This document shows positions 11,282 to 64,000 of a stretch of 64,000 nucleotides of DNA, piece by piece (position 1 is the first letter of the stretch; each line of letters opens with the position of its first letter). The stretch lies in assembly GCA_964035795.1 (NCBI GenBank), contig OZ038320.1:32723456-32787455 (forward strand), given 5' to 3'. The notes under the pieces are model-generated. The model did no database searches and was not told where the DNA came from. It saw only the letters and a program-made list of their open reading frames with translations. This stretch comes from Pterobdella sp. o SKG-2022. Its lineage: Eukaryota > Annelida > Clitellata > Hirudinida > Piscicolidae. A program made the translations under genes and the position numbers.

Positions 11282-14200
11282 ATGGAAAAGAAAAACCAGT
11301 TCAAATTTTTGGTGGCCGTAACAGGTTTGTTCATATCCATGTATTCATTATGTATTTTGCTCATCATTCTTAATTCATTTTATAACAAAATTTTTATAGA
11401 GTTGGATGTTGCTTTGATTGAATAATTACCTATATTTATAATTCAAAAAAATACATTCAAATAGTTATTTTTATCTATGAAATCATTTATATTTCACTTA
11501 ATGAACCCGATTGTCTCTCACAAAAAAATTACATGTCTCTTTCATAAAAAGTTTTTAATAGAAATATTCTACCATTCTTTGTGATTTCCAACCCTTTTTC
11601 ACCACCATGTTTTCACAACAGATGGTGCAGGGACAAACTCAGTTAAAAGTGGATTGACCACACCAAGAAACAACTCTTTTGGCGCCCGAAAAGATTCTCG
11701 TTCCAAGAACATCAATCATTTCAATAGAAACTACAATGACATACCTTTTTACAAGAACAAAAATTTTAGTAGTAATAAAACTACACCTTACAACATCAAT
11801 GCAAACAAATGTGATTTGAGTTATGGTGAAGATAGGACATCATACAACAAGAACAACAGTGTTTATCAAAACAAATTCAACAACTCGTTTAGAAATAACA
11901 ACAATAATAATTACTTTAGAAGTAAAAGAAATTATAGTTTTAATAATAATAATGGTGGGGATGAAGAAGGTTGTAAAAGTGATGATGCTGATAAAGATGA
12001 CAATTTTGAGCAATTTTCAAAATTTGATGAGAAAATTCAAGGAATAAATGACGTGAATAATATAAATAAAAACAATAATAATAAAAGAAACAAAAAGTTT
12101 ACCCAGAGTTTGAACCACATGATGAACTTTCGATATACGAACCAGTTAAGTAGTAGGGAAGGTAACAATAGATACAATAACCAAAGAAAAAGCAACAAGA
12201 GCTATGGCAAGAATAATAGAAATAAGAATTTTTACAACAAAGAGACATTTTTGCAGGCGAACTGCAAGTTTGTGGTGACCAACAAGCACCAGGTGCCCAA
12301 TGAATCCATTGAGTGGGCCAGTGTTCTGCAAGTGGTGGGTGGTATAGGTAGATGATGGAAGGGGTGTAAAGTGATTTATGGAAGGGGTATAGAGATGAAT
12401 GATGGGCGGTGGTTTAGAGGTGAAGTATATAGAAAGATATATGAATGAATTAATGTTTTTTAATAATAAAAGATGATTTCAATAAATCCACGATGGTTTA
12501 TTGAGATTTTTGCTCAAAACTCATTAAAATTGTTGAATTTATAACCTGAAAATTCATTAAATATTATTTCAACCTCCACCAGATCCTCCAGACACGTGAA
12601 GACATCTCGTGCCCAATCTGCCTGCAGTCCCCAGTGGCATCCCAGGTGACCAAATGTGGCCACACTTACTGCTTCCCTTGCATCTTCCACTACTTGTCAC
12701 TGTCGAACAAGACCTGGTCCAAATGCCCCATCTGCTCCGAATCCATCACTGTTTCTGATCTCAAAAGGTGGTGGTGAGGGAGTAGATGAGTTGGTGGTGG
12801 TTAGTCTTTGATGGATGGAGAATATATTGTATAGATGTAGATGAATCAATGCTACACCACATTGTCATAAAATAAATGAATGGCAAATCACCTGCAGTGT
12901 CAAGTTGGAAAAGGTGTCAGGAATGAAGGTGGGAGATGAAGTGGTGATGAAGTTGATGATGAGAAGAAAGGGCTCTAACTTGGTGACCTTTGTTGGTGAA
13001 GATGATGATGATGGTGGAGGTTGTCATGATAGGGATTGTCAAGGGGGTTATGGTAGTAAAAAGAGTGATAAAGATGATGATGGTTGTGGGTTGGTTAAAG
13101 ATCTTGAAGATGTTGCTATTGGTGATAAAAATGGTGATGAGGATGATATTACTACTGATACTACTACGGGAAAGAATGAGCAAGAAAAAATGTCAAATGA
13201 AGCCAAAGTGCAGTCAAAAAGCTTAAATAAGATAGGGTCTGAAGTTATAAATAGCAAGAAGGAAACAACGAGTTCTGTAAATAACCCAGGATTTCATTTC
13301 GATGAGTCATCTCTTGTACTTGTTACTGGTGAGTTTGTTTTTCCTCATTATTCTGTTATAATTATATAACTTCTCTACTATCACTAGTACTACATAAATT
13401 TCATCAAAATTTTCTCAATGTATTAATCGTTCAAATATAAATCAGTCTTATAATAGCATCAACGGTGGTTTGTGTCATTACACTGAAATAGCTCCAAACA
13501 TAAAAATACACACACACACAAACAAACTAATTCATATAGACACAAAGAGGAGCAGTCATAACAAGATCTTGAGAACAACACACAACTACACAAGGGAGTG
13601 TCTGCAACTTCAACAAGAGCAACTGCATGTGCTTATGGCCCTGGCTGAGGTGGGTGGTGGTAGATGAGATGAGGAAATGAAATGGTGGTAGTAGTGAGAT
13701 GGTGGTTAGGGCGTCTGTGGCAATGAGGAGCTTGGATGACGTAGTATGCATGTGTTATTTTTCAATAGTCAGAGTTTGATAAGTATATCAGGTATATGAA
13801 TAGATGAATAGATATTGAGCACTTCTGATTGAAATTTTTTATGAATTGCTTACTATTAAAACCTTAATGATAATGTTCTTTACACACATACACACACACA
13901 CAGCCTTTGGAAGAGCCCTTCATAGAGATGGCATTGAAGGAGGTCGAGGTGGGTGCAGTCATTTGCTGCATGTCATCATAACAATAATAATAATTAATAT
14001 TATTATTATTGTTGTTATTTTTAATTAATTTATAAATTTTCCAATATCCTAGAAACGAGAAAAGTTGTATGGGGTAGATAGAGAAGAGAACATTGGAGAC
14101 ATTGACATCAAGATCATCGACACCTGCAATGATAATAAAATTGAAGATATCAACAACAACATAAATAAGAATGGTGAGATTATATGCCAGTCATTGGACA

Positions 14201-14583
14201 CAAAGCAGACTGAAGCTGTAGTATACTCTTCAGCCTTTGATGAAGAAGTTGATGATGCAAGTGATGATAATAGTACTAGTAGTAATGAGTATAGTAAAAG
14301 GCAAACTACTAATGACATCACCACCCATATAACCCCCACTCCTACCACTGGTGCCCTTCTCAAAACCACCACTTCCCACACTTCCTGTAGTGATAGGATT
14401 AATAACACTGGCGTCCATTATTTCTATCAAGGTTATTATTTTATCAATTCAACAATAATATAACGTTTCCATTATTATTAGGATATCATTATCATCACCC
14501 ACAGCATGCGATGGTCAGCACACATATTTGGACCCTCTGAACATCAGGTGTCTCAAACACCAATATGGACATCTGCATCTGTA

Positions 14584-14638
<55 letters not shown>

Positions 14639-17009
14639 AGGCATGAGGTAAAATGGCCTCCGTTAAATTTTTAAGTTTTCACAAGTTTAAAGTTAAATTT
14701 TGTAATTGAAAAATGGTTTTAAATGTTTAAAATAATTAATGTAACAAGTTATTTCGGAAAATCTCATGTTGGATAAGTACAAAAGTTTAAAATAGTCTCG
14801 TATCACACCGAAATAACTTAAAAAATTTTAATTAGTGATATAATTATTTAATGCATAAATAAAACAATGAAAAAGTATTCAAAATTTGGAGAAATCAAGT
14901 CTTAAAGCTAAATTTGGATGTAAACAAAATTGACGGTCAAGCGGTTAAAAGCGAGAAGTATTAATTTTAATTGGCTGCGGAGAGAAAATTTCAACGGAAG
15001 CCATCAACAAAAAGCCTACATAAAGATTTCAAGAAACTTCGCCTAGCTGATCACTGGTAAGTCAAAAAAAGAACACCACACCAGATCCATAGATAAACTC
15101 CTCTGCAGTTTAGTGCACCCACCTTATGGTGGATAAATGTACAAAAGGAAGGAAGGTGTGGGTGGGTGTGTGCCATTGTGGTAAAAGTTATGGAAATCAT
15201 ATTAATTACAGCGATCATCATAATAATGCTCATAACTATAATATAATCGTGAAAAATATATTAATTTTAATTTTAAAAACAAATAATAAATTTACAATAA
15301 TAATAAGCTATTAATTTCCCATCAGATGTCCCCCCACCATCAAAGGCAAGATCTTGGATATTGAAGAGAAGTCCATGAATGAGGTTATTCTTATGATTTT
15401 ATTAGCCAATTTTTATTATTTCATTATTCATTTTTATTCTTTATTGCGTCATCTCTATTTTTGTGCACATCACAATTCAAATTATTGTTGTTGTTTCTCA
15501 TTGGCTAGATGAAAAATGATAATGCCATTCTATATATTGATATAACAATCACCACACCTATGATGGCAACCACAAACAGTCTCTGAGGGACAGGAGCAGG
15601 TACCTGGAACATGTCTCACTATCCAGTGTCATCCAGTTTGTGCATCTACACGTTCTGTCGGTGATCTTTTATTATTTTTATTATTGTTATTATTATTATC
15701 ATTGTTAATGATTCCTTCCTTCTCACAGACCACCCTACTTGAGCAATGAGACGTTGTTGAAGTTCAAGGGGGAATTTGATGGCAGGAGAAAGGTGGGTGT
15801 GGTGGGTGGAGGTCTAGAAAGATAGATAGATAAAGAGATATACAGATAGATACTGACTAACAGATGAGAAAGAAGAGGAAGAGGTTGGAGGGTCAAAGGT
15901 GGAAGATGCTTGATGAACAGGAGAAGAAGATGATGGGCATGGGTGAGTCACTATAATTATAATGATAATAATAAAAATAATATTTGAGAATAATCATCCT
16001 TATGATTTCTTGTGAGTTGAGGAGATTTGTGTATGAAATTATCATAGTTATTTCAGGATTTTTAGGCTTCTACTTCTGCTGTTATCATTCCTTCCCATCA
16101 TTATCATACCACAGTGACCTGGGGCACCATCATCAAGTCGGACTTCAAACCTCATGACGTCATCATTCTTGATGACGATTGTCCTGCACTGGGCACGAGT
16201 GCTCTTGATGATGATGGTTATAATTATTTTTGATAAAATTATTTTTTTATTATTTCGATAGTAATTTAAAATGATGATCTTCTGCAGTTAGGGTCATTTC
16301 ACCTGTCAGCACGTCTTTTGCTCAGGTCGCCTATCATTCTATTTCTATTATTCTCGTCATTATTATTGTTAGGATATCTTTATTATTATTATTATTATGG
16401 TCCACATCGATTGCGCAACTAAATCCTCAGATAAGAGTGCTTGGATGACTTACCTATTATCATTATCACCCTCTCAGATGTTGAAGCAGGGCAAGCAACA
16501 GATCCAACACAACATAGCATGGCCCAAACAACAACTGGCCACCAACAAGCCGTCATCAGTATCATCACCATCCAAGAGAGATGAGGAGGAGGACGAAGAT
16601 GATGTTGGTACTGCAGTTCCAGACTTCAAAGAGTCGTGGTTGCAGGGGTGCAGTGTGTTGAAGCTGGCTAATGATGATGCTAGAGGTGGGGGTGAGGAGA
16701 CTAACAAGGGTGAGTCTGTATTATTATTTGTTTCCATTATTATTATTATTATCATTACCATTTATTATTTTTTTTTTATCAATGTCTTTTTTATTTTTAC
16801 CGCCGTATATAATATTGGTGAGAATCACATGAAAAAATATAATGATAGAAGACTGTACATAGTTGCACCCGTAACATGACTTTCAAATGCTCCCATGACA
16901 TCACGTCTGGCTGGTGATGATAATGATGATGACACACTCATCAGGTAAGAAAAAGAAAAAGAAGAAGAATGTACTGCTGTTTTCTACTGGATCTTTCCCT
17001 CGTGTGTGA
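11282..17009 (+). CDS. RNF10: RNF10-type RING finger E3 ubiquitin ligase
   Basis: Exons: 11282-11324 (putative start exon), 11622-12331, 12583-12767, 12898-13328, 13540-13649, 13904-13948, 14053-14431, 14505-14580, 15326-15383, 15580-15656, 15729-15792, 15864-15942, 16115-16216, 16288-16325, 16478-16709, 16945-17009. All phases agree; total 2,694 nt, 897 residues. The RING (about residues 260-303) starts CPIC, continues CGHTYCFPC and closes CPIC (C3HC4). RNF10 landmarks: [10 protein letters not shown] before the [52 protein letters not shown], and a lysine run with LLFSTGSFP at the C-terminus. Mammalian RNF10 is about 810 residues; extra length here is Asn-rich sequence before the RING and an acidic stretch after it. 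In mammals RNF10 ubiquitinates 40S ribosomal proteins in ribosome quality control and has transcription-related roles; a conserved function is inference. The first exon is the least certain. Confidence 0.93.
11622..12331 (+). other. RNF10: Asn-rich N-terminal exon of RNF10
   Basis: This 236-codon exon is dominated by Asn, Lys, Arg, Ser and Tyr with short poly-Asn runs, and ends in the conserved [10 protein letters not shown] block just before the RING exon. The same position in vertebrate RNF10 is also disordered but Ser/Gly-rich, so the Asn bias is specific to this genome. Confidence 0.85.
14581..14637 (+). repeat. (TG)n microsatellite at a 5' splice site of RNF10
   Basis: The donor of exon 14505-14580 (CT|GTATGT) runs directly into about 27 TG units. 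The splice site is therefore embedded in the repeat. Confidence 0.9.
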
Positions 17010-17507
17010 TGAGGGGGAGCAGGAGAAGTGGTGGCAAAAATGTTGAGTAGGGAGAATTAGTAAGTAAGAAACATTAATTAAAATCATTTCAAAGTGGCAA
17101 CAATGATGGAGTAAGATGGATGTGTGCATATGAGTGATGTATGTTGTCGACCAGTCTTCCACATAGTGCAGTTGTGTCTCAGACGATGGTGTTGTAGGGA
17201 TTTTTAATACATGTTGTACCTATGTTGAAGTCTATATGGTATGTACTTATATTTATCTATCTGCTATTTGTGCGTCCACCCATCCATCATTTCTTCATCT
17301 CCCTACACCCCATTTATCTATCTAGTTGTCAACTTAGAATATTTGCCGTAGTTAGTGGTATGATGTACATTTTATAACGATTTGCTATTTGAATCAATTG
17401 ACTTTGTAACTTAATCATATTCGAATCGACTTACCTCCATTAGTGGCATCCGTACATTGAAGGTCCACTATTTAACTTCAAAACGCTGTCGAGGGGAGAT
17501 TTGTTTA

Positions 17508-17513
17508 AATAAA
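17508..17513 (+). terminator. candidate polyadenylation signal for RNF10
   Basis: AATAAA about 500 bases after the RNF10 stop codon; the closest canonical hexamer I found. Weak evidence on its own. Confidence 0.3.
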
Positions 17514-18383
17514 TTTGCATTTTGTTTCCAATTTTGTTGAAGCAGTCAAAATGACACGAAGGACCAATGAATATGCTCCGTCACTCTCGATCTTTGTACA
17601 TTACTAAATCATTTCAAGTTTAAACTGCAGGTGAATGAATAAACGAATATAATTTATTGACAAAATATTGAAAATGATGGAAAGATGCTGATGAAGTAAA
17701 TGGAATGAAAATGCTTCAAGAGGTTTTGATTGAATTTGTAAGCAATGAAGGGAGCAAAATATATGCGGAAAAGTTGAAGTGAGATGCCTCGTAATCAAAG
17801 CTTCATTTGATTGGCTTCGGCCTGGCCATGTTATGTGCTGAACGTAAAGAGAAATTCTAAAATCATATTTTGAACCTGATACATTGAAAACTTCAAATAT
17901 TTTCATCAGAACAAACTTGGATATGCTTTAGCGTAATAAATTTGCCATGTTTGAAGGATAATTTAGTAAAACTAGCCTCAAAATAATGACTAAATAGAAT
18001 TCAAGATACAAATATTGATAATTATGTTATGAAACTGATAATATTTATTAAAATGAGAATATTATTTAGTAGAATAATAATAAATGTATTTATAATTGTG
18101 TGTACAAGTGAAGAGGAGGTTGAACATAACAGACTGTGGTGTTTGGAACTTTTGAACGCTGAGTCTCTAAGGATAGTGTCACCTATTTTTATTCTTTTTA
18201 TTATTATTGTTTAATTTTTTCATGATTGTTTTTTTTCAAATTTATTTTTTATCTTTTTAATTACTCCAAAAACGATCATTGTTTTTAAATGCACCCAAAT
18301 TTAATTTTCTTTCCAGTATACCTTTAACCTTTTGCTTTCTTCACAATTTATTCTTATCGTAAATATTATTTTTAGTGTTATTA

Positions 18384-18389
18384 TTTATT
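18384..18389 (-). terminator. candidate polyadenylation signal for the Cav2 gene
   Basis: Minus-strand AATAAA about 260 bases past the channel stop codon. The region is very AT-rich, so chance matches are likely. Confidence 0.25.
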
Positions 18390-18649
18390 TTTTTATTATT
18401 CTAAATGATATTCCACAAACATGCATACTACTACTAACACAACCTAGATGCATAAGTCACGTACGATATGCATAACAATAATAATAATAATAATCTCATA
18501 AAAAGATAATAAAAAAAAATAATAATTAAATAATAAAAATTCAAATAGTAATTAATCGCAATTTTTCAAGAACGATATTCACAAAGCAAATCAACCTCAA
18601 GTAAAATAACGTACACAATGTACTTTTAAACAATCTCAATATATATGAA

Positions 18650-64000
<45,351 letters not shown>

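Larger units (their letters stand above)
17010..18649. other. gap between convergent RNF10 and Cav2 genes
   Basis: About 1.6 kb separates the RNF10 stop (17009) from the minus-strand channel stop (18650). It should contain both 3' untranslated regions. No coding sequence is supported. Confidence 0.6.

Noticed and set aside
14049..14430. Minus-strand open frames across RNF10 exon 14053-14431
   Set aside because: Shadow frames of the RNF10 exon, which carries the conserved HYFYQ junction on the plus strand.

Overview
The window is AT-rich nuclear DNA from an invertebrate animal. It holds three multi-exon genes with short GT-AG introns, a spliceosomal AT-AC intron, tRNA-derived SINE copies, LINE fragments and a great deal of (TAA)n, (CATC)n and G-rich simple repeat. 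The protein families (voltage-gated Cav2 calcium channel, RNF10, thrombospondin type-1 repeats) fix it as metazoan. The SINE architecture and low GC suggest a marine invertebrate, but I cannot assign a phylum from sequence alone.

Region 1 (about 0.4-9.5 kb, + strand): a secreted thrombospondin-repeat protein. Twenty exons join in frame to 701 residues: signal peptide, TSP1-like modules, an array of 24-nt micro-exons encoding [12 protein letters not shown] octapeptides, then a large last exon with 24 copies of a 12-residue Asp/Ser/Tyr/Lys repeat and a Pro/Tyr-rich tail. Two degenerate LINE fragments sit in its introns.

Region 2 (9.4-11.3 kb): intergenic DNA with a tRNA-derived SINE and a long foldback (MITE-like) repeat. 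Region 3 (11.3-17.0 kb, + strand): an RNF10 orthologue, 16 exons joining in frame to 897 residues, with a RING finger and an Asn-rich N-terminal half. Region 4 (17.0-18.6 kb): short gap between convergent genes.

Region 5 (18.65 kb to the window edge, - strand): a Cav2-type voltage-gated calcium channel alpha-1 subunit. I traced 51 exons (the first cut by the window end) whose phases all match and which join to 3,142 residues in the window, about 800-1,000 more than usual Cav2 proteins. All four S4 segments, the EEEE selectivity filter, the beta-subunit binding site (AID) and the IQ region are recognisable. The extra length is Asn-rich low-complexity sequence in three places: an exceptional ~680-residue exon in the extracellular pore turret of domain I, the cytoplasmic II-III loop, and the C-terminal tail. 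Its second intron is AT-AC with a textbook U12 donor. Its introns carry an R2/Dong-like retrotransposon with a C-terminal endonuclease, a second truncated copy lodged in a (TAA)n tract, a SINE, a piggyBac-like relic and a 3.2-kb GGTGA/GGTGT satellite.

The genes are not an operon and I see no functional link between them. The clearest shared theme is (AAT)n expansion: in introns as microsatellites, and inside exons as poly-Asn in two unrelated proteins.
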